From: DASSSY01 sp035708205
Lineage (GTDB): Bacteria > Bacteroidota > Bacteroidia > Chitinophagales > Chitinophagaceae
Length of the DNA: 64,000 nucleotides
NCBI GenBank assembly: GCA_035708205.1
Contig: DASSSY010000003.1
Coordinates: 62,001 to 126,000 of the forward strand
Reading direction: 5' to 3'
A program made the position numbers and the translations under genes. The number at the start of each line of letters is the position of its first letter. The stretch's first letter is position 1. Below the pieces are notes generated by a model that was not told the DNA's origin, made no database searches, and saw nothing but the letters and a program-made list of their open reading frames with translations. This document shows, piece after piece, positions 51,313 through 60,610 of this stretch.

Positions 51313-53222
51313 TTCAAAATAATCATTCCGTTAGATTGTATCCCGCATCGGCCTTCATCCTGTAACAGGCGCAACTGCTCAACCAAAAGATCATCTCTGA
51401 GGTCGGGGAAACGCGAAGATAACGTTTGCAGGGTTATATCAGCAGAATTCCGAAGCACTTTCAGGATTTCATTCCGGAGGTTTTTGGAGGACAGGCCAGC
51501 ATTAGCCTGAAACCGGCAATTATCACACTGCCCGCAACGTTCCCGGCTATCTTCGCCAAAATACCGGCCAAGAATTTCGCTACGGCAAGTCCGCCCGTCA
51601 GACAGATAGTCTTTTACCGATTCGATACGTTCCTCGAAAGCCTTTTTCAAACGCTTTATCCGGGGCACATTCAATGACAGGTCCGCAACCCGGCAACGGT
51701 CATGAAGATAATACAAAAAGCTTCCCGTTTCGCCGGCCAGGTATTGCATCAAACCCATGGCATCCAAGTGTTTCAGGCCGGACAATATCTTTGACTGCTC
51801 CATATCCAGATATTTTGTCAGCTCCCACAGCCTGAACGTTACGGGAAACTGGAAAACACCGCTATGCAGACGTAAAACACCAATAAGGATTTTGTACAGC
51901 ATCGGTTGGAAACTTTCCAGATGGCTTATCTCTTCTTCTGACGCCAATACCCGGATCATAGCCTGCCGGCGGCCTTGCTCTTCCCAGATCCAATAGCCTT
52001 CCTTTTCTAAAATCCGAACCGCGCTCATGGTAGGTAACAAATCCAAATTAAAATTTTCCGAAAACAAAAGGACATCAAAAGCGAAAGATTCTCCCTGTCC
52101 GCTATCTAAAGGGATTTGCAAGAAGTCGTTTAAATATTGATATACCTGGTGCACAAACTGTCGCCTGGGATAGTGAATAGCCGGCGCTTCCTCAAGACGC
52201 AAGATATCCGAAGGCTCGTACAGCAGCACACAGTAAGCCCTTTCCCCATCCCTGCCGGCGCGCCCGGCTTCCTGATAATAAGCCTCAAGGCTTTCCGGCG
52301 GTGACAGGTGCACCACCACCGATACGTCAGATTTATCAATACCCATTCCAAAAGCCGAGGTAGCGCACATGACGATGCCATCGTCCTCTGTCCAGCGCTT
52401 CTGCGCGGCATCACGCTCGGCCTTAGACAGGCCCGCATGATAAGCCAGGGCATTAATGCCATTAGCGACTAACCACTGACACAGCTCCATGCTTTTACGG
52501 CGGCTGTTAACATATAATATACCGGTACCCGGATGATCCCGGAACTGCCGTACGACTTCCGCAGGCTTGTTTTCCGTAGCCAAAACCTGGTAAGCAAGAT
52601 TAGGACGGAAAATACCCTGCCTGAAGACCTGTACTTCCCTTAAATCCAAAAACCGAACAATTTCCTGCGCCACCTTATGAGTAGCGGTAGCCGTTAAAGC
52701 TATCCAGGAGACCGTTGGCTTCAGATAGGCTTTGATTTGCGCAATTTCCAGATAAGCCGGCCGAAAATCATGACCCCACTGGGAAATACAATGTGCCTCG
52801 TCAACGGCCACCAGCCGGATATCCATTTCTTCCAATGATTCCCGGAAACGTTCGGACAGCAAGCGCTCCGGGGCAATATACAATAATTGAAAACATCCCT
52901 CAACTGCCCGTCGGGTAATATCATTAATGACAGACTGCGGCAAACCGGAATGAACGCAGGCTGACGGGATGCCCTTTTTATTGAGCTGCGTCACCTGGTC
53001 CTGCATCAAAGCGATCAGCGGACTGATTACCAGACAAGTGCCGCCAAGCATCAAAGCCGGTATCTGATAACATACCGACTTGCCGGCACCTGTTGGCAAC
53101 AGTGCCAAGACATCTTCCCCCGCTAGAACCCGCTGAATGATGTTCCGTTGTAAAGGCCGGAACTGGCGATATCCCCAATATTGCGTTAAAAGACTTTCCG
53201 GTGTGCGTTCCATAGATATCAA
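51309..53222 (-). CDS. recQ: ATP-dependent DNA helicase RecQ
   Basis: RecQ is a 3'-5' helicase in recombination and fork repair. The 637-residue protein has Walker A LPTGAGKSVCYQIP at about 41, DEAHC at about 138, the aromatic loop HCISQWGHDFRPAY, motif VI QEAGRAGRDGE at about 317 and a zinc-binding RQC region (CRSEILGRYFGE, CGQCDNC at about 572). No HRDC domain is apparent; the C-terminal 60 residues look like a short winged helix. Length is slightly above E. coli RecQ (609). It is coupled with the downstream oxidoreductase gene. Confidence 0.96.
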   Translation of the reverse strand: MISMERTPESLLTQYWGYRQFRPLQRNIIQRVLAGEDVLALLPTGAGKSVCYQIPALMLGGTCLVISPLIALMQDQVTQLNKKGIPSACVHSGLPQSVINDITRRAVEGCFQLLYIAPERLLSERFRESLEEMDIRLVAVDEAHCISQWGHDFRPAYLEIAQIKAYLKPTVSWIALTATATHKVAQEIVRFLDLREVQVFRQGIFRPNLAYQVLATENKPAEVVRQFRDHPGTGILYVNSRRKSMELCQWLVANGINALAYHAGLSKAERDAAQKRWTEDDGIVMCATSAFGMGIDKSDVSVVVHLSPPESLEAYYQEAGRAGRDGERAYCVLLYEPSDILRLEEAPAIHYPRRQFVHQVYQYLNDFLQIPLDSGQGESFAFDVLLFSENFNLDLLPTMSAVRILEKEGYWIWEEQGRRQAMIRVLASEEEISHLESFQPMLYKILIGVLRLHSGVFQFPVTFRLWELTKYLDMEQSKILSGLKHLDAMGLMQYLAGETGSFLYYLHDRCRVADLSLNVPRIKRLKKAFEERIESVKDYLSDGRTCRSEILGRYFGEDSRERCGQCDNCRFQANAGLSSKNLRNEILKVLRNSADITLQTLSSRFPDLRDDLLVEQLRLLQDEGRCGIQSNGMIILK

Positions 53223-53246
53223 AGCAATGTAGCAATTATTCCGGAA

Positions 53247-54251
53247 TTACTTTTTGTCAAAATAAAAATATCGCTGAATGCCAATGCTGTATACCGGATA
53301 TAGCCTGGCATAAGAGAAGCCTAACCAGCGAAAGGTTACAGAGGCATCAATGCGGAGGTTTGACCGGTAGATATATTGTAACCCCGGACTAAAATCTATA
53401 TATGAAGCGCCCTTAAGCGCTTCCGGATATTGCTCGTTTTCCAGATAGTATTCATTGGGCCGGCCGGCAAAAATATCCACCCTGGCCGCCCCATAGGTCA
53501 TGCCGATAAATTCCGCATAGAGATTCAAATTACCTTGTTCATAATTTTTATAATGAACGGGCAACAGGCGACAGCCAAAAGAAAGCTTATAGACGAAGGC
53601 CTTACCATAGTAAACATTCTCCGGTACATCCGGCAGGGTATTTACCGGATCAGCAGCAACGTTCTTATTGACAAAAGGCAGGATGCCGCCTGCTGTCAGG
53701 GAAGCCGCAAATTTATCCTTCAAAATCGTAGTGATCAGGCCGAAGCCCAAGCCCGAGTTGTCGCCATCCTCCAGATTCGGCTCTGTTTCATGATGCGTGG
53801 TTTTAACCCGGCTCCCGGACAGATATCCGGCCATCCTGAAATGGCTCTTCGGGCCGTCCAGGGACAGAAAACGGTACTTCCCGTAAAGCCAAAACCCGTT
53901 GAACTTATACGGATATATCTTACCACGCTCAGGGGTATTGTGAAAAGGAAATTCAACCGGCAGCTTATCACCATGATGATTGGATGCGATGATGGAGCCA
54001 TAAACGGACAGCCTGGGCGCCAGGCCATACATGAGCCGCAAATAGGTCATATTCCGCCACTGGTATATTTCCCTATAATTTTCCGAGAATAAACGGATAC
54101 CCAAGGCACCTTTAGGAATGGTGCTGGCCGGTTCACTCAGGGGGAAAAGTTCCTGGGCTAACAGCGGGTGACCTCCGGGCATCAGGAAAAGCACCATGCC
54201 CAGGCACAGTAACTCTTTCTTTTTTTGCCGGAAAAATACTGCCGGGCCCAT
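53247..54251 (-). CDS. Uncharacterised outer-membrane-type protein coupled to an HMA protein
   Basis: The 334-residue protein has a signal peptide (LLCLGMVLFLMPGGHPLLAQ). Its beta-rich body carries SENYREIYQWRNMTYLRLMYG, FWLYGKYRFL and RIDASVTFRWLGFSYARL, ending in an aromatic strand (YSIGIQRYFYF), as in outer-membrane barrels. It begins 1 bp after the stop of the heavy-metal-associated gene, so the two form an operon. A role in metal (perhaps copper) handling at the envelope is suggested by the neighbour only. No family was recognised. Confidence 0.72.
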   Translation of the reverse strand: MGPAVFFRQKKKELLCLGMVLFLMPGGHPLLAQELFPLSEPASTIPKGALGIRLFSENYREIYQWRNMTYLRLMYGLAPRLSVYGSIIASNHHGDKLPVEFPFHNTPERGKIYPYKFNGFWLYGKYRFLSLDGPKSHFRMAGYLSGSRVKTTHHETEPNLEDGDNSGLGFGLITTILKDKFAASLTAGGILPFVNKNVAADPVNTLPDVPENVYYGKAFVYKLSFGCRLLPVHYKNYEQGNLNLYAEFIGMTYGAARVDIFAGRPNEYYLENEQYPEALKGASYIDFSPGLQYIYRSNLRIDASVTFRWLGFSYARLYPVYSIGIQRYFYFDKK

Positions 54252-54252
54252 G

Positions 54253-54756
54253 TCAGATCGCTTTTAGATAAAATTTTTCCTTTGCACGGCAGTCTCCCGC
54301 AGGCGTTAAGACAAATTGCTTCAATGCCTTCTTAGGCAAAAGACCTTTGCCAATAACCTGAAAAGTCATTTTTTCCGGGTGCTGTGCCGGAAGCGGCTGC
54401 AAAAAATAAAAAACATCCTGACCAACCGTAAAACATTTCCTTCCCGGGCGGATAGCCTTAAAATCAAAGGTCAGCCGGATATAACGGGTAGAGAATCCGG
54501 CATTAACCACCGCCTGAGCCAATTCAGCTACCGAAACCCGGCTTCCCCGCTTAAACAATACTACGCCGGAAGTATGCTCTAAATTCATATCCACCTTTTG
54601 CACAAAAGCCAGCTTGCGCAATTCCATCTCCACGTTTCTGGAGCACTGAGAGCAGGTCAGCCCGTTAACACCAACCTCTGCCTGCAACACCTGAGCCTTG
54701 CCGGGAACGGTTGCGGACAGGGCCATAAAAAAGAAAAGCAGGAACCGCCATTTCAT
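54253..54756 (-). CDS. Exported heavy-metal-associated (HMA) domain protein
   Basis: The 167-residue protein has a signal peptide (LLFFFMALSATVPGKAQ) followed by an HMA fold at about 25-95. Its metal-binding loop is VNGLTCSQCSRNVEMELRKL (C-S-Q-C rather than the usual C-x-x-C with Met first). The C-terminal half (about 95-167) is unrelated and beta-rich. In most HMA proteins the two cysteines bind Cu(I) or another soft metal. The location outside the cytoplasm is unusual for a copper chaperone, but known for Bacteroidota. It is the first gene of a two-gene operon with 53247-54251. Confidence 0.85.
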   Translation of the reverse strand: MKWRFLLFFFMALSATVPGKAQVLQAEVGVNGLTCSQCSRNVEMELRKLAFVQKVDMNLEHTSGVVLFKRGSRVSVAELAQAVVNAGFSTRYIRLTFDFKAIRPGRKCFTVGQDVFYFLQPLPAQHPEKMTFQVIGKGLLPKKALKQFVLTPAGDCRAKEKFYLKAI

Positions 54757-55093
54757 GATTCTTCAACTTAAAAGCCATCAAAACTATTGGTAAAGTTAAG
54801 GTTTCTGCCGCTGACTCAGAGTATTTCCATTGAAATGACCGAAAAAATAGAACTTTACAATGGTGGAACAGTTGCCTGTAAAGCCGGAAGGAAGTAATGG
54901 GGTTAAAGGTAATGAAGTTATAAAGTAATGATAAACTATGGAACAGTTAAACGATTAAGCATATGGATCAAAAGCCGGCTCATTATTTCGGGAATTCCTA
55001 ATGCTTCACGGTAAATCCTCAATATTTCCGGAGTAACCGGTAAACGCCGCTATTTTCTTATTTTTGCTTTCCTTTTGATAAGAACAGACTATT
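54757..55093. other. Divergent intergenic region between HMA gene and parE
   Basis: The 337 bp contain no open frame, strong hairpin or clear TAnnTTTG promoter. It must hold the promoters of both flanking genes. Confidence 0.5.
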
Positions 55094-56986
55094 ATGGCAG
55101 AAGATAATAACCTCTTTAATTATGACGAGAACAGCATCAAATCGCTTGATTGGAAAGAACATATCCGCCTGCGCCCGGGAATGTATATCGGGAAGCTAGG
55201 CGATGGCAGCAGTCCTGACGACGGTATATATATCCTGATCAAAGAGGTAGTGGATAATGCCATCGATGAATTTATGATGGGCGCGGGCAGGCGGATCGAT
55301 ATTGACATTAATGACGGTGAAGTGCGGGTACGCGACTTTGGGCGGGGTATTCCGCTGGGCAAGGTTGTCGATGTGGTCAGCAAGATCAATACCGGCGCTA
55401 AATACGACAGCAAGGCGTTTCAGAAATCCGTGGGCTTGAATGGTGTGGGTACGAAGGCCGTTAACGCCCTGAGCAGCTATTTTAAAGTCACTTCCATCAG
55501 GAACGGTCGCCAAAAAGTGGCCGAATTTGAGCAGGGTACAGTGATCAAAGACCACAAAGAAACGGACAGCACGGAGGAAAACGGCACTATTGTCAGTTTC
55601 CGGCCGGACGGCGACATCTTCAAAAATTACCGTTTTCGCTTAGAATATGTCATTAATCAGGTCTGGAACTATTGCTATCTGAATGCCGGGCTGTCCATCT
55701 ACCTGAACGGTAAAAAATATATTTCCAAAAACGGCTTGCTGGACCTGCTACAAAACAAAACCAACGAGGAAGATTTGCGCTACCCGATCATTCATCTCAA
55801 AGATACGGACATAGAGGTGGCCATTAGCCATAACAGCGACTATGGCGAGGAGCTGTACTCCTTTGTCAACGGCCAGCATACTACCCAGGGCGGAACCCAC
55901 CAGCAGGCCTTCAGGGAAGCCTTTGTCAAAGTTGTGCGGGACTTCTACAAAAAGGATTATGATACGCATGACATCCGGCAAAGCATTTGCGCCGCAATCG
56001 CGGTCAGGGTAGTGGAACCGGTTTTTGAATCACAGACCAAGACCAAATTAGGATCCTTAAACGTGGATATTGAAGGCCCTTCCATGAAATCATTTGTCCT
56101 GGACTTCCTGGCCAAGCATCTGGATAATTACCTGCATAAAAACAGCGCCACGGCCGAAGCGCTCAAAAAACGCATTGAACAAAGCGAAAGAGAGCGGAAA
56201 GAGCTTTCCGGCATCCGGAAATTAGCCAACGAACGGGCCAAAAAAGCCAATATACACAATCGTAAACTGCGGGATTGCCGCATTCACCTTAATACGGAAT
56301 TGCCGGCCAAGAAGAAAGAAGAGTTCCAGGAATTGCAACTTAGCTCAACTATTTTTATCACCGAGGGGGATTCCGCCAGCGGATCTATTACGAAAAGCCG
56401 GGACGTGCAAACGCAAGCCGTATTCAGCCTGCGGGGAAAACCTTTAAATTGTTATGGCCTGAGCAAAAAAATCGTATATGAGAATGAGGAATTCAACCTT
56501 CTGCAGCATGCCTTAAATATTGAGGACGGGATGGACGGGCTACGCTACAATAATATCGTCCTGGCCACAGATGCCGATGTGGACGGCATGCATATTCGCC
56601 TGCTGATCATGACCTTCTTCCTGCAATTTTTCCCCGACCTGGTACGCAACGGCCATGTTTATATCCTGGACACGCCATTATTCCGTGTACGCAACAAGCA
56701 AAAGACCATTTATTGTTACAATGAAGAAGAAAAGCAGGCAGCCATAACGGAGATCGGCGCCAAAGCCGAAATTACCCGGTTTAAAGGCCTGGGTGAGATC
56801 TCTCCGGAAGAATTTGCAAGGTTTATAGGTCCTGAAATGCGCAAGGAGCCGGTTTTACTGAGCAAAGATGCGCATATACAGAAACTGCTGGCCTTTTATA
56901 TGGGCAACAACAGTCCGGAACGGCAAATCTTTATCATTGATAACCTTAGAGTTGAAAAAGACATGCCGGAAGAAAACGCTGCATAA
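55094..56986 (+). CDS. parE: DNA topoisomerase IV subunit B
   Basis: ParE is the ATPase subunit of topoisomerase IV, which decatenates daughter chromosomes. The 630-residue protein has the GHKL ATPase domain (RLRPGMYIG at about 24, VVDNAIDEF, RDFGRGIPLGK, QKSVGLNGVGTKAVN). A transducer domain follows, then the TOPRIM region with TEGDSASGSITKSRD at about 427 and ATDADVDGMHIR at about 494. The form is that of Bacteroidota ParE. parC, which usually follows parE in this phylum, is not adjacent; instead an exonuclease gene starts 72 bp downstream. Confidence 0.94.
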   Translation: MAEDNNLFNYDENSIKSLDWKEHIRLRPGMYIGKLGDGSSPDDGIYILIKEVVDNAIDEFMMGAGRRIDIDINDGEVRVRDFGRGIPLGKVVDVVSKINTGAKYDSKAFQKSVGLNGVGTKAVNALSSYFKVTSIRNGRQKVAEFEQGTVIKDHKETDSTEENGTIVSFRPDGDIFKNYRFRLEYVINQVWNYCYLNAGLSIYLNGKKYISKNGLLDLLQNKTNEEDLRYPIIHLKDTDIEVAISHNSDYGEELYSFVNGQHTTQGGTHQQAFREAFVKVVRDFYKKDYDTHDIRQSICAAIAVRVVEPVFESQTKTKLGSLNVDIEGPSMKSFVLDFLAKHLDNYLHKNSATAEALKKRIEQSERERKELSGIRKLANERAKKANIHNRKLRDCRIHLNTELPAKKKEEFQELQLSSTIFITEGDSASGSITKSRDVQTQAVFSLRGKPLNCYGLSKKIVYENEEFNLLQHALNIEDGMDGLRYNNIVLATDADVDGMHIRLLIMTFFLQFFPDLVRNGHVYILDTPLFRVRNKQKTIYCYNEEEKQAAITEIGAKAEITRFKGLGEISPEEFARFIGPEMRKEPVLLSKDAHIQKLLAFYMGNNSPERQIFIIDNLRVEKDMPEENAA

Positions 56987-57058
56987 AACGGATATTATTG
57001 CCTAAATATTCGGTTTTCCTCTGTTTTTTTATACTTTTACTTTTTTTCGCATCGCACT

Positions 57059-57841
57059 ATGGCCAAGCTGAATCTAAAACGTCCAATCGCTTTTTTTGAT
57101 TTAGAAACTACCGGTACAAATCCGGTAAAAGACAGAATTATTGAAATTGCCGTCATCAAATTACACCCCGACGGCAGTCGCGAATCATGGGTTAAAAGAA
57201 TAAACCCGGAAATGCCCATCCCGGCAGAATCATCGGCTATTCATGGTATTTACGATGCTGATGTTGCCCATTCGCCCACCTTTAAGCAAGTGGCTCATGA
57301 GCTTAAACAGTTTCTGCAAAATTGCGACATGGCCGGATACAATTCCAATCAGTTTGATCTGCCGTTATTGGCCGAATCTTTTTTGAGGGTTGAGGTTCCC
57401 GTTGATTTCCGCAGCCGTAAAAAAATAGATGTACAACAAATTTTTTTCAAGAAAGAACAAAGAACCTTAAGCGCCGCCCTTAAATTCTATTGTCAGAAAG
57501 ATCTGGACAACGCCCATGCTGCCGAAGCCGATGTCAATGCCACGATCGATGTTCTGGAAGCACAATTAGACCGTTATGACGATTTAGAAAATAACGTGGA
57601 TGCCTTAGATGCCTTTACCTGCAGTGACGACTTTTTGGACTATTCCCGTCGCATTGCCTTAAAGGATGGGAAAGCGGTTTTTAATTTCGGGAAATACAAA
57701 GGTAAGGTGGTGGAAACCGTTTTCAAGAACGAGCCACAATATTATGACTGGATGATGCAATCGGATTTTTCATTAGATACCAAACAAGTCATTTCAGAAA
57801 TTCTCAACAAATCACTACTCAAATGGAGCCAGGCTAAATAG
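57059..57841 (+). CDS. DnaQ-like 3'-5' exonuclease
   Basis: The 260-residue protein has an ExoIII/DnaQ-type nuclease domain (1-175): ExoI FFDLETTGTNPVKDRIIEIA with the Asp-x-Glu pair at about 14-16, ExoII around DMAGYNSNQFDLPLL, and ExoIII HAAEADVNATIDVL near 160. The C-terminal segment (about 200-255; FNFGKYKGKVVETVFKN, YYDWMMQSDF) is a small domain that occurs in exodeoxyribonuclease X-type and DUF3820 proteins. It probably trims DNA 3' ends in repair or replication. It lies between parE and a glycosyltransferase gene, on the same strand. Confidence 0.9.
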   Translation: MAKLNLKRPIAFFDLETTGTNPVKDRIIEIAVIKLHPDGSRESWVKRINPEMPIPAESSAIHGIYDADVAHSPTFKQVAHELKQFLQNCDMAGYNSNQFDLPLLAESFLRVEVPVDFRSRKKIDVQQIFFKKEQRTLSAALKFYCQKDLDNAHAAEADVNATIDVLEAQLDRYDDLENNVDALDAFTCSDDFLDYSRRIALKDGKAVFNFGKYKGKVVETVFKNEPQYYDWMMQSDFSLDTKQVISEILNKSLLKWSQAK

Positions 57842-57894
57842 CCTTCTTCCGGGAGAATCTTAACCGACCTTATTTACAATTTAGCTTTCAGGCT

Positions 57895-58602
57895 TTGGAC
57901 AAAATAGTCATTATACCAACCTATAACGAAAAGGAAAATATCGAAAGAATTATTCGTAAGGTTTTTTCTTTACCTGAATCTTTTCATGTTCTTATCATCG
58001 ATGATGGCTCTCCGGACGGTACTGCGGATATCATTAAGGACTTACAAAAAGAGTTCCGGGAGCAGCTTTACCTCCTGGAAAGAGCGGGCAAGCAAGGATT
58101 AGGGACCGCCTATATCGCCGGCTTCAAATATGCTTTAGCCAAAGGCTATACCTATATCTTCGAGATGGATGCTGACTTTTCACATAATCCCGACGATCTG
58201 CCCAGGCTATATGAGGCCTGTGAAAATGGTGCCGATGTGGCTATCGGCTCACGCTATACTAAAGGCGGTAAGGTTAAAAACTGGCCGGCCGACAGGATTT
58301 TTATCTCCTACGGCGCGTCCGTCTATACCCGCCTCATTACCTGGATACCCGTCAAGGACTGTACCGCCGGCTTTGTTTGCTATCACCGGAAAGTTCTGGA
58401 AAATATTCCTTTAGACAATGTGCGGTTTGTAGGCTATGCTTTTCAAATTGAAATGAAATACAGGGCCTGGAAAGCCGGGTTTAAATTAAGAGAGGTGCCG
58501 ATCACCTTTGTTGACCGGACCGAAGGCCAATCCAAAATGTCCAAAAATATTGTCAGGGAAGCGATCTTCGGGGTTTGGAAGATGAGACGGTTTCTGAAAT
58601 AG
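57895..58602 (+). CDS. Polyprenol-phosphate mannose synthase-like glycosyltransferase (GT2)
   Basis: The 235-residue enzyme is a GT2 glycosyltransferase of the dolichol/polyprenol-phosphate-mannose type. It has IIPTYNEKENIERII at the N-terminus, the nucleotide-binding IIDDGSPDGTADII, the DxD-like FEMDADFSHNP near 87 and VKDCTAGFVCYHRKV. It transfers a sugar from a nucleotide donor to undecaprenyl or polyprenyl phosphate on the inner face of the membrane. The start is TTG at 57895 (MDKIVIIPTYN), since no ATG or GTG precedes the fold. No C-terminal membrane helices are present. Confidence 0.9.
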   Translation: MDKIVIIPTYNEKENIERIIRKVFSLPESFHVLIIDDGSPDGTADIIKDLQKEFREQLYLLERAGKQGLGTAYIAGFKYALAKGYTYIFEMDADFSHNPDDLPRLYEACENGADVAIGSRYTKGGKVKNWPADRIFISYGASVYTRLITWIPVKDCTAGFVCYHRKVLENIPLDNVRFVGYAFQIEMKYRAWKAGFKLREVPITFVDRTEGQSKMSKNIVREAIFGVWKMRRFLK

Positions 58603-58673
58603 CCGGAGCCAAATTTTCCTTACTTTTGCGTTTCCCCCAAACAAATTTTTTATTTAGTAAAAACAAAGATTTC

Positions 58674-59681
58674 ATGCTGGCAATTGAGGCGGTTTTCCCA
58701 TTGTTATCCCAACCAAAAAAGATATTTATTACTACTCATTATAAGCCTGACGGCGATGCTATTGGTTCGGCGTTAGGGCTATATCACTATCTGCTTCAAA
58801 AAGGCCACCAGCCTACAGTTGTTTCTCCTTCCGCCGTTCCGGATTTCCTGCAATGGCTGCCTGGAATGGAACAGGTATTTAATTTTGAAACGGACACCAG
58901 GATATGCCTGGAACGGTTGAAAGGCTCCGACCTTATTTTTTGCCTGGATTTTAACCGCCTGGACCGGATCAAACAAATGGAGCAGCCTTTAAGGGAAGCT
59001 CCGCAACCCAAAGTTCTAATTGACCACCATCTCATGCCGGAAGAAGAAGTTTTCCGGTTTGGCGTTTCCCTACCCGAAAAAAGCAGCACCTGCGAAATGG
59101 TATATGACTTTATCCTGGCGGATAAAGGTGGGCATCTCCTGAACCAGGAAATCATGAGATGTCTTTACACGGGTACAATGACCGATACCGGCTCTTTCCG
59201 GTTTCCGGCAACAACGGCTTCCGTACACCGGATGATGGCTGATTTTAAAAAACGGGGACTGGAACACAGCTCCATACACGAGGAGGTCTTCGACGTCTGG
59301 TCTGAAAACCGGATGCGTCTTTTAGGATTCGCCTTACTACAAAAAATGGAAATATTCCCCGAAGCCGGGGTAGGCATTATTTGCCTGACAAAAGAAGAAT
59401 TGGAGCAGTTTCATGCGGCCACAGGCGATACCGAAGGGCTCGTGAATTACCCTTTAAGCATTGCAGGAATAAAATGCGCGGTACTCATCATCGAAAGAAA
59501 AGACGAAATAAAATTATCATTCAGGAGTAAGGGCAACAGGGATGTCAGCGCCATTGCCCGGAATTATTTTGAAGGCGGCGGCCATTTCAATGCCGCCGGC
59601 GGCCGTTCATCGGAAGACATGGCCACCACTTGCAACAATGTCAAAAAAGCGCTTCAAGTCACTACAAATATTCAATCTTAA
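58674..59681 (+). CDS. nrnA: DHH-family phosphoesterase, NrnA-like
   Basis: The protein starts at ATG 58674 (335 residues); the longer frame to 58575 overlaps the previous gene and adds no domain. DHH motifs are present: HYKPDGDAIGSALGLYHYL, LDFNRLDRI, LIDHHLMPEEE (DHH) and YTGTMTDTGSFRF. The C-terminal DHHA1 motif is GGGHFNAAGGRSS. NrnA-type enzymes hydrolyse short oligoribonucleotides and 3'-phosphoadenosine-5'-phosphate. It lies 71 bp after the glycosyltransferase. The gene symbol is given from family likeness; RecJ-like or cyclic-dinucleotide phosphodiesterase activity are less likely given the length and lack of a GGDEF or OB domain. Confidence 0.87.
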   Translation: MLAIEAVFPLLSQPKKIFITTHYKPDGDAIGSALGLYHYLLQKGHQPTVVSPSAVPDFLQWLPGMEQVFNFETDTRICLERLKGSDLIFCLDFNRLDRIKQMEQPLREAPQPKVLIDHHLMPEEEVFRFGVSLPEKSSTCEMVYDFILADKGGHLLNQEIMRCLYTGTMTDTGSFRFPATTASVHRMMADFKKRGLEHSSIHEEVFDVWSENRMRLLGFALLQKMEIFPEAGVGIICLTKEELEQFHAATGDTEGLVNYPLSIAGIKCAVLIIERKDEIKLSFRSKGNRDVSAIARNYFEGGGHFNAAGGRSSEDMATTCNNVKKALQVTTNIQS

Positions 59682-59702
59682 CCAAAATTTCAAACAAAAC
59701 AC

Positions 59703-60587
59703 ATGAAGTATTTATCATTAGTTCTCATCGGCAGCGCATTATTCGGCGCTTCATGTAATGCGCAGGATAAAACTGCGGATGGTTTTACCAAACTGCCCGG
59801 CGGCCTGGAATACAAAACCATCGTCAAAGGAACAGACACCCAGACCGCCCATCCCGGCGATATCGCGGAATTGAACGTGATCATGAAAATGGGCGACAGC
59901 GTGGTCATCAATACCCGGGAGATTAATGGCGGCCAGCCGGTAAAACAAGGTCTGATGGCACCCCGCGAAAAAGGCGATCTGATGAACGGCCTGTTGCTGA
60001 TGCATGCCGGCGACAGCACCATCTTCCGCATGAACGCGGATACCCTGGCCGCTTTAAGCCACCAACCTAAGCCCACCTGGATCAAAGCAGGCGAAAACGC
60101 CGTCTGGGAAGTTAAGATGGTCAGTTTAATGACCAGAGAACAGGATGAAGCCGCCATGTCTAAATCCGCTGAAGCACAAAAAGGTATTGACGACGCCACT
60201 ATTCTAAAATATTTCAAAGAGCATAACATTACCGGTTATCAAAAGACTGCCAGCGGACTTTATTATGTGGTGCACCAGCAAGGGGCCGGTGCTTCACCGC
60301 AAAAAGGCCAGAAAGCAACGGTGAATTATACCGGTCAAATGCTGAACGGTGAAATATTTGATTCAAACACCGATCCTAAATTTCATCATGTCCAGCCCTT
60401 TGACTTCCCCTTAGGACAGGGACGGGTCATCAAAGGTTGGGATGAAGGCGTGGCACTGATGAAAAAAGGCGAGAAAGCTACCTTTTATATTCCGTCAGGC
60501 TTGGCTTACGGGCAACAGGGCGCAGGAGGCCGCATCCCGCCAAATGCTGTTTTAATTTTTGATATCGAGCTGGTAAGCTTTCAATAA
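59703..60587 (+). CDS. FKBP-type peptidyl-prolyl isomerase lipoprotein
   Basis: The 294-residue protein begins with a lipoprotein-like signal (LVLIGSALFGASC). An N-terminal FKBP-like domain (about 25-140; LPGGLEYKTIVKGTD, degenerate) precedes a canonical C-terminal FKBP domain (about 195-294; ASGLYYVVHQQGAGASPQ, VNYTGQMLNGEIFDSN, LGQGRVIKGWDEGVALMKKG, IPSGLAYGQQG). The second domain retains the active-site pattern and should isomerise Xaa-Pro bonds of secreted or membrane proteins. The first may act as a chaperone module. It stands 21 bp after the NrnA-like gene. Confidence 0.92.
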   Translation: MKYLSLVLIGSALFGASCNAQDKTADGFTKLPGGLEYKTIVKGTDTQTAHPGDIAELNVIMKMGDSVVINTREINGGQPVKQGLMAPREKGDLMNGLLLMHAGDSTIFRMNADTLAALSHQPKPTWIKAGENAVWEVKMVSLMTREQDEAAMSKSAEAQKGIDDATILKYFKEHNITGYQKTASGLYYVVHQQGAGASPQKGQKATVNYTGQMLNGEIFDSNTDPKFHHVQPFDFPLGQGRVIKGWDEGVALMKKGEKATFYIPSGLAYGQQGAGGRIPPNAVLIFDIELVSFQ

Positions 60588-60610
60588 TTTTTAAGTATCA
60601 TATCATTACC

